NCBI GenBank assembly: GCA_003563005.1
Contig: PWTC01000064.1
Location: 1 to 33,934, forward strand
Source: Candidatus Acetothermia bacterium
Lineage (GTDB): Bacteria > Bipolaricaulota > Bipolaricaulia > Bipolaricaulales > Bipolaricaulaceae
Direction: 5' to 3'
DNA: 33,934 bases
In this document: piece by piece, positions 7,185 to 15,103 of the stretch
Layout of the letters: each line of letters begins with the position of its first letter
Position numbering within the stretch: the first letter of the stretch is position 1
Program-made: the position numbers and the translations under genes
Notes under the pieces: model-generated
Told to the model about the DNA's origin: nothing
Database searches by the model: none
Seen by the model: the letters and a program-made list of their open reading frames with translations, nothing else

Positions 7185-8846
7185 TCAGCGACCCAGCTTG
7201 CGCTCGAGCTCTCCCCAGCTCAAGGGCACGACCACGGGACGTCCATGAGGACAGCGGCCTGGCTCCCGGCACGCCTTCCACTCGTCGATCAGCGCCAGCA
7301 ACTCCCGGTCCGCAAGCCTCTCTCCGGCCTTCAGCGCTGCCGCACAGGCGACGCGCCTCCAAAGCTCTTCGTTGGGCGGCTCCCCGTCAAGGAGCACGTC
7401 CGCCAACGCCAGCACTGGCGCCTCGTAGCCAAGCTTCGCTTGGCGGTCAGAGAGGGGCGCGGGCCACCCGGAGAGACGGAACGACCCCCGGCCGAAGGGC
7501 TCGAGGACAATCCCAAGCTCAGCCAGGCGCGGCAAGGCGCGCTCGAGCGCTGCCGCGCGGTCAAAGGGCACGACCACCTCGACGGGGATGAGCATGGTCT
7601 GCGCGGGCACCTGGCTTCCCGAGTAGCGCTCGAACAGGACACGCTCATGAGCCGCGTGGGGGTCGAGGACCTCCAGACCGTCCTCCATCTCCAGCACGGC
7701 GTAGCCTCGGGAGGTTTGCCCGAGGAGCCGCCACGGGCGATCCCCGGGGTCAAGGTGTGGAAGGCGGTACATGGGTCCAGGTTCGGTGGGGGACGGGGAG
7801 GCAACACGCTGGGGCCAGTTGGAGGGGCCGGGCAACCCCCCTGCGTGGGGCGCCGGCGCCGTCAGACCCCCGAGGGCGCGGACCGCAGCACCGTGGACGA
7901 GGTCGCCCACTGCACCCTGACCTCGGAAGCGGACCTCCTCCTTGCGAGGGTGCACGTTCACGTCGACTGCTGCGGGGTCCAGTTCCAGGTAGAGCAGACA
8001 CAGCGGGTGCCGTCCCCGTGGAAGGTACCGTTCGTAGGCGGCGTAGAGGTGCCGCGTGAGCGGGCCCAGTCGCACCGGTCTTCCTTTCAAAAACACGATC
8101 TGGTCCCCTCGGGTGGGACGTGCCGCCTCAGGGGTGCCGAAGAGGCCCCAGAGGCGCGCTTCGTCCGATGCAAGCTCGACCTCGACGAGAGCATCGGCAA
8201 GCGCACGCCCGTAGATCTGTGCCGCGCGAGCCCGACGGTCGACCACAGGAGGTGCCTCGAGCACCCCCCTGCCTTCGGAGCGCACGAAGAAGCCCACCTG
8301 CGGGTGGCCCAAGGCCAAGCGGCGGAGGACCGCGAGGGTATGGCGTGCCTCGGCCGTCGGACTCTGCAAGAAGGCCCGGCGCGCAGGTACGTTGAAGAAC
8401 AACTCCTCCATCGCCACCGAGGTGCCTACCGCGTGGGCGGCGGGGCGCTCTTGCGTCAGCCGCCCCCCTTCGAGCCGCAGCATGTAGCCCTCCGCACGAC
8501 CGGACGGGCGAGAGGTGAGCACGACACGCGCCACAGCGCAGAGCGCAGCGAGGGCTTCTCCCCGGAAGCCCAGCGTGCGGACGCGCTGAAGATCTTCCTC
8601 CTCGCGTAGCTTGCTCGTCGTGTGCCGCTCGACCGCGAGACGCATTTCCTCGGGGTCCATGCCGCAGCCATCGTCGCGCACGCTCAGTGCAGCAATCCCT
8701 CCTCCACGCAGTTCGACCTCAACGCGCATCGCCCCGGCGTCGAGCGCGTTCTCCACTAGCTCTTTGGCCGCCGACGCGGGGCGCTCGACCACCTCGCCCG
8801 CAGCGATCTGACGGATGACCTCTTCCTCAAGCCGATGGATACGCAT
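7185..8846 (-). CDS. mutL: DNA mismatch repair protein MutL
   Basis: MutL couples MutS mismatch recognition to strand nicking and repair. The 553-aa product has the GHKL ATPase N-terminus: IAAGEVVERPASAAKELVENALDAGA, DDGCGM and TLGFRGEAL. The C-terminal domain keeps the metal-dependent endonuclease signature DPHAAHERVLFE (fitting D-x-H-A-x2-E-x4-E), the ACAAALKAGE motif and CPHGRP. It is therefore the nicking type found in bacteria without MutH. The ATG at 8846 places the conserved IxQIAAGEV at the right distance; a longer reading to 8930 adds a low-complexity basic tail. No ribosome site is evident. MutS is not in the window. Confidence 0.97.
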   Translation of the reverse strand: MRIHRLEEEVIRQIAAGEVVERPASAAKELVENALDAGAMRVEVELRGGGIAALSVRDDGCGMDPEEMRLAVERHTTSKLREEEDLQRVRTLGFRGEALAALCAVARVVLTSRPSGRAEGYMLRLEGGRLTQERPAAHAVGTSVAMEELFFNVPARRAFLQSPTAEARHTLAVLRRLALGHPQVGFFVRSEGRGVLEAPPVVDRRARAAQIYGRALADALVEVELASDEARLWGLFGTPEAARPTRGDQIVFLKGRPVRLGPLTRHLYAAYERYLPRGRHPLCLLYLELDPAAVDVNVHPRKEEVRFRGQGAVGDLVHGAAVRALGGLTAPAPHAGGLPGPSNWPQRVASPSPTEPGPMYRLPHLDPGDRPWRLLGQTSRGYAVLEMEDGLEVLDPHAAHERVLFERYSGSQVPAQTMLIPVEVVVPFDRAAALERALPRLAELGIVLEPFGRGSFRLSGWPAPLSDRQAKLGYEAPVLALADVLLDGEPPNEELWRRVACAAALKAGERLADRELLALIDEWKACREPGRCPHGRPVVVPLSWGELERKLGR

Positions 8847-8883
8847 CGGGAGAAGGCTACGCCGCAACCGCCCCCTGCGCCAC

Positions 8884-8912
8884 TTGCCCTTCCGTCCCGC
8901 GTGCGCTAGGCT
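8884..8912 (+). promoter_or_regulatory. Candidate promoter of the MerR-like/HD operon
   Basis: TTGCCC (8884-8889) and TAGGCT (8907-8912) with a 17-base spacer lie upstream of the AGGAGG ribosome site and the GTG at 8942. The -10 matches poorly, so this is tentative. Confidence 0.35.
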
Positions 8913-8941
8913 GGCGCAAAACGGGGCCAAAGGAGGAGAGG

Positions 8942-9355
8942 GTGTACACCATCGCGCAGATCGTCGAGCTGCTCGGCCTGAGCAGCGAGAACCAAGCGCG
9001 CAATCGCATCGAGGCCGTCCGTGACCTGCTCGCCGGAACGCTGCGGCGAGGTCGTAACAATCAGCTTCTGGTGACGGAGAGCGGGCTGGATCTCCTGCGC
9101 GCCCTCCACGCGTTGTGCGAATCTGGGCATACCTTGAAGGAAGCCGGAGACCTCTTGCGCTACCGTGCTGACCAGAACGATGTTACCCTTCTCCCCGACA
9201 AGGACAAAACCGGATCAAACGAGACCATAGACCGAGGCTGGGAGGCCTTGATCGACCATCTCAGCCGGCAGATCCAGGCGCTCGAGGCGCGGGTAACGGC
9301 GCTTGAGCGGCGGACAGCGGAACGGTCCGGCGCGCTGCCGTGGTGGCAGCGATGA
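8942..9355 (+). CDS. MerR-like helix-turn-helix protein with coiled coil
   Basis: A 137-aa protein starting with GTG after the ribosome site AAAGGAGGAGAG. Residues 1-70 have a MerR-type DNA-binding pattern: YTIAQIVELLGLS, then a wing-like stretch, then a second helix-turn-helix-like part ending HTLKEAGDLLRY. Residues about 100-130 form a heptad-rich helix (LSRQIQALEARVTALERR) likely to dimerise the protein. No ligand-binding domain or Cys cluster is present, so any effector is unknown. It overlaps the HD-domain gene by ATGA, and the two are presumably co-expressed. Confidence 0.7.
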   Translation: MYTIAQIVELLGLSSENQARNRIEAVRDLLAGTLRRGRNNQLLVTESGLDLLRALHALCESGHTLKEAGDLLRYRADQNDVTLLPDKDKTGSNETIDRGWEALIDHLSRQIQALEARVTALERRTAERSGALPWWQR

Positions 9356-10119
9356 ACGCACGCGGAGGCAACAACGTGACCAAGCTCAAACAGGTGAAGC
9401 AACGGGTGGACGACTCGCCGCGCCTCAAGGCGCTGTGGGCGGCCTCCAATGTGACCGCCATCAACCGGCTCAGGATCAACGACCATGGTCCTGTCCACGT
9501 GCGCATCGTCATGCGCCTCGCCCTCAGACTCTTGCGCCTCCTGCGGGAGGCGGACGTGCAACCCGGCATCGTCGACCACGGGGGCACCTACGAGGACGCT
9601 GAGGTGGTCGTCTACCTGGCCGCAGCGCTCCACGACGTGGGGCACGCCGTCCACCGAGCGGACCACGAACTCCTGAGCGTGCTTCTGGCCCCCACGCTCC
9701 TCGAGGAGCTCCTGGAGGGTCTCTACGAAGAACCGATGCGGACCATTCTCATCGCCGAGGTACTCCACGCCGTGTTCGCGCACCGCAAGGACGCCGAGCC
9801 GTTGACCATCGAGGCCGGGATCATCAAGGTCGCCGACGCGCTGGATATGGAGAAGGGCCGAGCGCGGATCCCCTTCCGGGTGGGCGAGCCGACCATCCAC
9901 TCCGTCTCGGCGCTGGCCATCGAGAAGGTCGAGCTCACCAAGGGCAAGGAGAAGCCGGTGCACATCCATGTGCGCATGTCGAACTCGGCCGGCATCTTCC
10001 AGCTCGACTCGCTGTTCAAGGAGAAACTCAGCCGCTCGGGCCTCGGGCGGTACATCGACGTCTCCGCGGAGATCCAAGGCGAGGAGATGAAGATCATCGA
10101 GCGCTATGCGATCGGGTGA
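9352..10119 (+). CDS. HD-domain metal-dependent phosphohydrolase
   Basis: A 255-aa protein with an HD-superfamily metal site: NDHGPVH (His45, His49), AALHDVGHAVH (the His-Asp pair near residue 95 and following His), and a downstream ADALDMEKGR segment with another candidate ligand Asp. These enzymes hydrolyse phosphoesters such as nucleotides or cyclic dinucleotides; which one is not evident. The C-terminal third is a strand-rich domain (KPVHIHVRMSNSAGIFQLD). The ATG at 9352 is used because it overlaps the upstream stop (ATGA); a GTG at 9340 is an alternative. The arrangement resembles archaeal-type HD proteins of this size. Confidence 0.85.
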   Translation: MNARGGNNVTKLKQVKQRVDDSPRLKALWAASNVTAINRLRINDHGPVHVRIVMRLALRLLRLLREADVQPGIVDHGGTYEDAEVVVYLAAALHDVGHAVHRADHELLSVLLAPTLLEELLEGLYEEPMRTILIAEVLHAVFAHRKDAEPLTIEAGIIKVADALDMEKGRARIPFRVGEPTIHSVSALAIEKVELTKGKEKPVHIHVRMSNSAGIFQLDSLFKEKLSRSGLGRYIDVSAEIQGEEMKIIERYAIG

Positions 10120-10128
10120 ACGGGAGAT

Positions 10129-10214
10129 TTAACATAAGGGGCCTTTTGTCAAGCGGCCCGGTCTGGAAATGCCCTTTGGGACACGGTTTTCCCAGTGGCC
10201 CGTTCGTATGTTAA
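10129..10214. repeat. Nested imperfect inverted repeat before the recombinase
   Basis: Complementary arms occur in mirrored order: TTAACATA (10129-10136) with TATGTTAA (10207-10214), GGGCC (10138-10142) with GGCCC (10197-10201), CTGGAAA with TTTCCCAG, and a central CCC-TTT-GGG. A near-identical direct repeat also frames the area: CTTTTGTCAAGC (10143-10154) and CTTTTGTAAAGC (10226-10237). The outer right arm overlaps the -10 of the recombinase promoter. It could be a terminator for the HD gene, an operator, or a recombinase site. The equivalent region before copy 2 lacks it. Confidence 0.55.
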
Positions 10215-10217
10215 GAT
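10189..10217 (+). promoter_or_regulatory. Promoter of operon copy 1
   Basis: TTCCCA (10189-10194), a 17-base spacer and TAAGAT (10212-10217) precede the recombinase by 37 bases. The GTTAAGAT box and the leader after it, including a GGGAGGTG-like ribosome site, are matched before operon copy 2. Confidence 0.55.
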
Positions 10218-10254
10218 ACATGTGTCTTTTGTAAAGCTGCAAGGGGAGGTGGGC

Positions 10255-10872
10255 ATGGCGCTTGAGCTGACACAGGAGGACTTCATGACCCCCGAGCAAG
10301 TGCGACGGCTGAAGGCGCACGCACGCCGCACCGCCGAGGAGGCACGCAGGACAGGCCGCACTGGCCCGGAGCGGGACTGGGCGATCCTCCATGTCGCGCT
10401 CGATGCTGGACTCCGGGTCTCGGAGATCACCGCCCTCCGGGTGGGGGATCTCCTCCTCGACGATGGGCACGCAGCGTTGATCGTCCGCTCGGGGAAGGGG
10501 GGCAAGGAACGGGGGGTGGACATCGGCCGGGCGCTGCGGGAACACCTGACGTCCTATCTGCAATGGAAACGGGAGATCGGCGAGTCCACCGAGCCCGACG
10601 CGATCCTGTTCCCATCCCCCCGCGGAGGAAGGCTCACGAGACAGGCGGTGTATCTCATGTTCAAGCGTCTCGCTCGCGAAGTCGCGCTTCCGGAGCGGTT
10701 CAGCATCCACTCGTGCCGGCACACATATGCATCGATGCTCTACCGTGCGTCGAAGTTCAACCTGCGTCTGGTGCAGCGGCAATTGGGCCACGCCTCCGTG
10801 CGCACGACGCAGGTATACGCCGACGTCCTCTCGCAAGATGCCTGGGAAGCCGTCAATGGGCTGCCGCAATGA
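10255..10872 (+). CDS. Small tyrosine recombinase, catalytic domain only
   Basis: A 205-aa recombinase with the full catalytic set: Arg54 (GLRVSE), Lys81 (SGKGGKER), His152 and Arg155 (HSCRH), His179 (QLGHAS) and nucleophile Tyr188 (TTQVYAD). It should therefore be active in strand exchange. It lacks the usual N-terminal SAM-like core-binding domain; only about 40 residues precede the catalytic fold, so it is close in size to FimB/FimE-type invertases. The ATG at 10255 follows a GGGGAGGTG ribosome site. Its stop overlaps gene A as ATGA, so it is translationally coupled to the MoxR/VWA operon, which is unusual. No phage genes lie nearby. The counterpart in copy 2 is a 43-codon scar. Confidence 0.93.
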   Translation: MALELTQEDFMTPEQVRRLKAHARRTAEEARRTGRTGPERDWAILHVALDAGLRVSEITALRVGDLLLDDGHAALIVRSGKGGKERGVDIGRALREHLTSYLQWKREIGESTEPDAILFPSPRGGRLTRQAVYLMFKRLAREVALPERFSIHSCRHTYASMLYRASKFNLRLVQRQLGHASVRTTQVYADVLSQDAWEAVNGLPQ

Positions 10873-12095
10873 CCTTTTTGCTCGCCCTTGTCGTCGCGCT
10901 GTCGGTCACAGGAGCCGGGCAGGTAGGCCTCCAGGCCGAGCTAGGCTGGGAGGGACAGGCGGTAGCGGGTGAGGTGAACCCGCTGTGGGTACGCGTCACC
11001 CACGATGGTCCCGGGTCCGTCAGAGGTGTGTTGGTCGTGCACCAGCGCACGGAGCCAGGTTGGTACGGCGAGAGCGAGCGGTGGATGAGGCGGCCGGTAG
11101 AACTGGCGCCTCGGACGAGCACAGAATGGATCCTGCCTTGGCCGCTTGCACTCGGCGCCTCGGAGCTTTCAGTCACACTCGAGGTGGAGGGCCAGGAACA
11201 GGCGCGGGCGTCGTTGCCGGTCGTGCTGGCAAGTCTGCCGGTACAACTGCACCTGGGACGACCACACCAGGCCGTCAAGCCCGGCACCGTCGTGGTGGAG
11301 CCCGCCGCGCTTCCCGTTGACCCCATGCTGCTTTCAGGCGTCAGCACGATACGGATCGGAGAGGGAGCCACCCTTGGCGCTTCGGACCAGCACAGCCTCA
11401 GAACGTGGGAGACCCTGGTGGCCGGACGCCAGGGGGCGACGGGATCCGTGCCGCATCCCTCAAGCGAGCAGCTCCAGGACGGGCTCGCACAGGTGGCGTT
11501 CGATGCCGAGCGTTGGTGGGTGTACCTGGCGGCGATGGCAGTGTATGTCGCGGTGGCGGCATGGCGGCTGGCGCGGTGGTCCCAGCGAGGAGGCACGCGT
11601 GCAGCTCTGATGCTGGCGGCCACAGCGCTGGGATTGGTCCTCTTTCATGCGGTTTCGCCCCGCCTTCCTGCGCTTTATGTGTCCATACAATGGTCTGTGC
11701 AAGATGATCGCATCGCCGACACTGATGTGCTTTGGCGCGCTCTGTTTGCCAGGCAGGCACGAGATGTGGCCCTCGAGGGATTATGGGCTGACCTCCCAGC
11801 GGTGGGGGACCACCGCGACGGGCTGGACATCGGCTGGATGTGGTCCCAGGGGGGGTGGACGACGCATGTCCGCTTGCTCCGTGGAGAGCCGCGGACCCTA
11901 TGGGCACTCGCTCCGCGGCGGTCGGTGGACGAACTCGCCCGGATGGATACGGATGCCGTCCAGCGCGACCCTGTATCGAGCTGGATGGTCGACGCGGGGG
12001 GGGCGAGCGGAGAGGGACGCGTCCTCCAGCACGTACGACGGGAGACCGATGAACGGGAGGTGATCCGTGTTCTACGCTGGTCGGGAGACATCTAG
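10869..12095 (+). CDS. Protein A: signal peptide, beta domain, two membrane helices (copy 1)
   Basis: I do not recognise this 408-aa family. The N-terminus is a signal peptide (TFLLALVVALSVTGAG). An all-beta extracytoplasmic domain follows, opening with the ELGWEGQAVAGEVNPLWV segment shared with the copy 2 paralog. Two membrane helices lie at about 216-236 and 244-262. A C-terminal region then contains the shared WMWSQGGWTTH segment. The ATG at 10869 overlaps the recombinase stop; a longer reading inside the recombinase gene is rejected because the signal peptide starts here. Likely a membrane-anchored partner of the VWA proteins downstream (inference from operon position). Confidence 0.8.
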   Translation: MTFLLALVVALSVTGAGQVGLQAELGWEGQAVAGEVNPLWVRVTHDGPGSVRGVLVVHQRTEPGWYGESERWMRRPVELAPRTSTEWILPWPLALGASELSVTLEVEGQEQARASLPVVLASLPVQLHLGRPHQAVKPGTVVVEPAALPVDPMLLSGVSTIRIGEGATLGASDQHSLRTWETLVAGRQGATGSVPHPSSEQLQDGLAQVAFDAERWWVYLAAMAVYVAVAAWRLARWSQRGGTRAALMLAATALGLVLFHAVSPRLPALYVSIQWSVQDDRIADTDVLWRALFARQARDVALEGLWADLPAVGDHRDGLDIGWMWSQGGWTTHVRLLRGEPRTLWALAPRRSVDELARMDTDAVQRDPVSSWMVDAGGASGEGRVLQHVRRETDEREVIRVLRWSGDI

Positions 12096-12777
12096 GCGTT
12101 TCATTCCCGAACGCTTACGGGGGTCCTTCCAGGGGTTCCTGATTCTAGCAGGGCTGGGGTTCGCGATCGCCACATTCGTGCCCGGCGAGGTCGGCGCCTA
12201 CGCCGGCAGTCTGGAGAGCGCGCACGGTGGCCGTCTATTCCCCTATGCCCTGACGTTGCTCCTGGGGGCACTGGGGCTTCAGATCGGCGACGAGCTGGGG
12301 GGGCTTCCCTACTGCTATCGACCCGTTCTTCGACAGATACTGCATCTGGCAGGCCTGGTGGGGTTGGCACTCGGACTGGCGGCGCCCTTGGTCGTTGTCT
12401 ATAGAGCCTGGACGGGTGCACTGTGGAGTGATGTGGCGCTTGCCCTGGTGTACTGGGCGGTGTCGCTCACTTCCTGGGGGATCGTTGGGGCCGCCTTGAC
12501 GCGTGCGGTAGTATTAGACGAGCGAAGGTTCGTGGCCAAGCTTGGCTTTTTGGTTCTCGTCATGTTCCCCCCCCTGATCTCGCCTGTCCCGCTGAGTCCG
12601 TTGGCCGCGGCAGCGGACATCTGGAGCGGTGTTCCTGTGCAAGCCGTCGTTGGATGCGCGGTGCCGACCGCAACCGCTCTGGTTGGCCTGGGGGTGATAC
12701 TATGGAGTCGACGAGCCGGGTCCTCCGTCGGGCCTACATCTGGGCCAGGATCCGGAGTTCCCTACGGGCTTCTCTAG
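12067..12777 (+). CDS. Protein B: six-helix membrane protein (copy 1)
   Basis: A 236-aa integral membrane protein with about six hydrophobic segments, starting from GTG at 12067 and overlapping gene A by 29 bases. Its paralog in copy 2 shares the layout, including a first loop with LESAHGGRLFPYAL (LHGVHLFPLIA in copy 2) and the ISPVPLSPLAA segment (IAPAASPLLA). No transporter or enzyme motif is visible. The last 25 codons are read out of frame across the start of gene C, so the tail after the last helix (SSVGPTSGPGSG) is low-complexity and probably not important. Confidence 0.75.
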   Translation: MFYAGRETSRRFIPERLRGSFQGFLILAGLGFAIATFVPGEVGAYAGSLESAHGGRLFPYALTLLLGALGLQIGDELGGLPYCYRPVLRQILHLAGLVGLALGLAAPLVVVYRAWTGALWSDVALALVYWAVSLTSWGIVGAALTRAVVLDERRFVAKLGFLVLVMFPPLISPVPLSPLAAAADIWSGVPVQAVVGCAVPTATALVGLGVILWSRRAGSSVGPTSGPGSGVPYGLL

Positions 12778-14132
12778 TGGCTTCCCTGGCGTGCGGTGTG
12801 GCGTTCGCCGCGTGCCGGCTGGCCGGCGCGGACTGTCCAGACGCGGTCTGGACTGCTGTGGGTGCTGCCGCCATCGCTGGCTGGTTCCGTTCCCCTCGGC
12901 GCGGCCGCGCTCTATGGGCATTGGGTCGAGCCATGGGGCTTGGGGAACGACTGGCAACGCTGGAAGCGCTCTCGGACAGGCCCCACACAGGGGTGGCAGC
13001 GCTTTTGGTGAGGGACATCGAGCGCTGCCGCTGGCGGGTTGGGCGCCTGGCCATCGGCAGATGGGAGCTCGTGGGGCTCGCAGTTGGCGTAGCTGTCCTG
13101 GGATCGCTATGGCTGCCGGTGGGGAGCGGCCATTCGACCCCGCTCGATGTGCCCAGGACTGCGGAAGCTCACCAGGCGCTCGTCGAAGACGAGGACGACC
13201 CGCCGCAACACGCACAGTCACCTGCGGCTCAACCGCGACCGGATGCGGGCAAGTCCGGCTACACACCGTACGTCGACCTACTCGCCAGCGTACTTGGAAT
13301 CGACGCTGTGGGAGAGCTTTGGGATGATCCCGAGGCCCTTGGCACAGCACTCGCTCAACAGCAGGGGCTGCTCAGAGAACTCGCCGAGCGTATGGCGGAA
13401 CTGGCAGCCGGGGAGAGGGAGCCCGGGAGGACGGACGGGCTGTCGGAGCTCGCCACGGAGCTTGCTCGGGAAGATCTTCGGGACATCGTGCTTCGAGCTG
13501 TGCGAAGCGGCGAGCGCGAGAGGGCCGCCGAGGCACGCGATGCACTGGATGCAGTACTGAGTGCCTCCGAGGATGCTGCGCAGCCGGGCGATGCCCCGGC
13601 ACCAGCCGAGGAGGAGGGCGACAGAGCCGACAAGGAACCCGTCACTGGCGTGCCTGCCGAAGGAGAGACCGCCACAACGGGCGAGGCGGCAGAAAGCGAA
13701 GCTGGCGACCAAGGGGACGGACATGCCTTCTCCGAACTAATGGGAGAGTTCCCAGAAATGAACGGCATGCTCGGCGCTCCCGCCACACTAGAGGGAGGAC
13801 CGGAAGCGGCGGAGTCACCGCCTTCGCAGCCCGGCGGAACTCCGGGCGCGGCCCGGGGCGAGTCCGTGCAGGAATCGAGCGGCCGTCCGGTCGACGAGCC
13901 GCAGGAGGATGCCTTGACCCCGGTCGCTGTTCGACCGGATGATGGCCTGTGGCGGGCCTACGTCGTGATCGATGCCCCTGGCGAAGCCCCTGGCGAGGCG
14001 GGCGAGCCGGTGGATCTGTCTCCTCAGGAGATCGACTTGCTGCTGCGGGTTCGCGCTGTGCCACCCGAGCTGCGGGACATCGTGCGGCGTTACTTCGAGC
14101 ATGTGACGATGGGTGTAGGAGGAGAGCCTTGA
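12702..14132 (+). CDS. Protein C: two helices, helical domain, Pro/Glu-rich linker (copy 1)
   Basis: This 476-aa protein is of unknown family. Residues 1-30 align without gaps to the copy 2 paralog from its own ATG, which supports the start at 12702. Hydrophobic segments lie at about 20-50 and 110-130. Next is a soluble helical region with YTPYVDLLASVLG and LAQQQGLLRELAERMAELAAGE, then a long acidic, Pro/Gly-rich linker (about 270-440). The end has a conserved helix, PPELRDIVRRYFEHVT. The pattern recalls the anchored partner proteins of other MoxR-VWA loci, but no named domain can be assigned. It overlaps B by 76 bases and moxR by TTGA. Confidence 0.75.
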   Translation: MESTSRVLRRAYIWARIRSSLRASLVASLACGVAFAACRLAGADCPDAVWTAVGAAAIAGWFRSPRRGRALWALGRAMGLGERLATLEALSDRPHTGVAALLVRDIERCRWRVGRLAIGRWELVGLAVGVAVLGSLWLPVGSGHSTPLDVPRTAEAHQALVEDEDDPPQHAQSPAAQPRPDAGKSGYTPYVDLLASVLGIDAVGELWDDPEALGTALAQQQGLLRELAERMAELAAGEREPGRTDGLSELATELAREDLRDIVLRAVRSGERERAAEARDALDAVLSASEDAAQPGDAPAPAEEEGDRADKEPVTGVPAEGETATTGEAAESEAGDQGDGHAFSELMGEFPEMNGMLGAPATLEGGPEAAESPPSQPGGTPGAARGESVQESSGRPVDEPQEDALTPVAVRPDDGLWRAYVVIDAPGEAPGEAGEPVDLSPQEIDLLLRVRAVPPELRDIVRRYFEHVTMGVGGEP

Positions 14133-15103
14133 TCACCGAACACAATGTGGAAGCTGCCCAACAGGCCGTTGCGGCCCTCCGCTCGGAGATCGGCCGCGTC
14201 ATCGTGGGACAGGAACGCTTGGTCGACGTTGTGCTGTGGGGCGTACTCGGGTGCGGGCACGTGTTGATCGAAGGCGTGCCTGGGCTAGGCAAAACGCTCC
14301 TGGTGCGGAGCCTGGGCCGGGCCATGGGACTGCGTTACCAACGGGTGCAGTGTACACCCGATCTCATGCCGGCCGACATCATGGGGACGAACGTGTTCCT
14401 CCCTGAGGAGGGCGCGTTTCGCTTTCTCCCCGGGCCGCTTTTCGCGCACGTGCTGCTTGCCGACGAGGTGAACCGCGCTACGCCCAAGACCCAGGCGGCC
14501 CTTCTGGAGGCGATGCAGGAGTCCCAGGTGACGGTCGCAGGTACCACCCACCTGCTCGAGCCGCCGTTCATCGTCATGGCAACGCAGAATCCCATCGAGA
14601 TGGAAGGGACCTATCCGCTCCCCGAGGCACAGGTAGATCGGTTCCTGTTCAAGGCCGAGGTGGGCATGCCCGACGAGCGGGACATGCTGGAGATCACCCG
14701 CCGCAACACGCTTCCTGAGGTGCCCTCCACGGTACCGGTGATGACCCGAGAACAGGTACTCATGGCCCAGGCAGCCGCCGCCAGCTATGCCGTCCCCGAG
14801 CCGCTGATGGACTACGCGGTCCGCTTGGTCCTTGCCACACACCCTGGCCACCGCGCTGCTCCAAACTTGGTCAACGATTTCGTGCAGTACGGCCCCAGCC
14901 CGCGTGGGGCCTTGGCCCTGGTGACGGCAGCGAAGGCCCAAGCGTTTCTCGACGGCCGCTACCACGTGACGCTAGACGACCTCCGAGGAGCGATCAGGCC
15001 CGCCTTGGTTCACCGCGTGCTGGTGAACTTCCGCGGGGAAGCAGAAGGGGTAGCGCCCGCCGACATCCTGGGGTCGGTCGTGAAATCCGTGCGTCCTCCA
15101 TGA
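14129..15103 (+). CDS. moxR: MoxR-family AAA+ ATPase
   Basis: A 324-aa MoxR ATPase, a chaperone-like AAA+ family that acts with VWA proteins in metal insertion or activation of protein complexes. Walker A is GVPGLGKT (49-56), Walker B is LLADEVNRA (Asp112-Glu113), sensor 1 is Asn154 in ATQNP, and the arginine-finger region is YPLPEAQVDRF. The C-terminal lid helices include GPSPRGALALVTAAKA. The TTG at 14129 overlaps the C stop as TTGA after a GGAGGAGAG ribosome site; upstream readings in this frame lie inside gene C. It is the only MoxR in the window and may serve both operon copies. Confidence 0.95.
   Translation: MITEHNVEAAQQAVAALRSEIGRVIVGQERLVDVVLWGVLGCGHVLIEGVPGLGKTLLVRSLGRAMGLRYQRVQCTPDLMPADIMGTNVFLPEEGAFRFLPGPLFAHVLLADEVNRATPKTQAALLEAMQESQVTVAGTTHLLEPPFIVMATQNPIEMEGTYPLPEAQVDRFLFKAEVGMPDERDMLEITRRNTLPEVPSTVPVMTREQVLMAQAAAASYAVPEPLMDYAVRLVLATHPGHRAAPNLVNDFVQYGPSPRGALALVTAAKAQAFLDGRYHVTLDDLRGAIRPALVHRVLVNFRGEAEGVAPADILGSVVKSVRPP

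Noticed and set aside
7245-8609. Long open frame on the plus strand opposite mutL
   Set aside because: It is the antisense shadow of a clear MutL reading frame; GC-rich codon bias keeps it open and its translation has no domain pattern.
9160-10077. 305-codon minus-strand frame opposite the HD gene
   Set aside because: Shadow frame; the plus-strand HD protein has the metal-site motifs and proper start and stop overlaps.
10129-10237. Integrated phage or genomic island marked by the recombinase
   Set aside because: No tRNA, no flanking att-like repeats at a distance and no phage genes; the recombinase is embedded in and co-duplicated with the operon.
10563-10868. Upstream extension of protein A inside the recombinase gene
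   Set aside because: The signal peptide begins at 10869, where an ATGA overlap with the recombinase stop exists; the extension is out-of-frame recombinase sequence.
14285-14965. 226-codon minus-strand frame opposite moxR
   Set aside because: Shadow of the MoxR frame with no recognisable domain.
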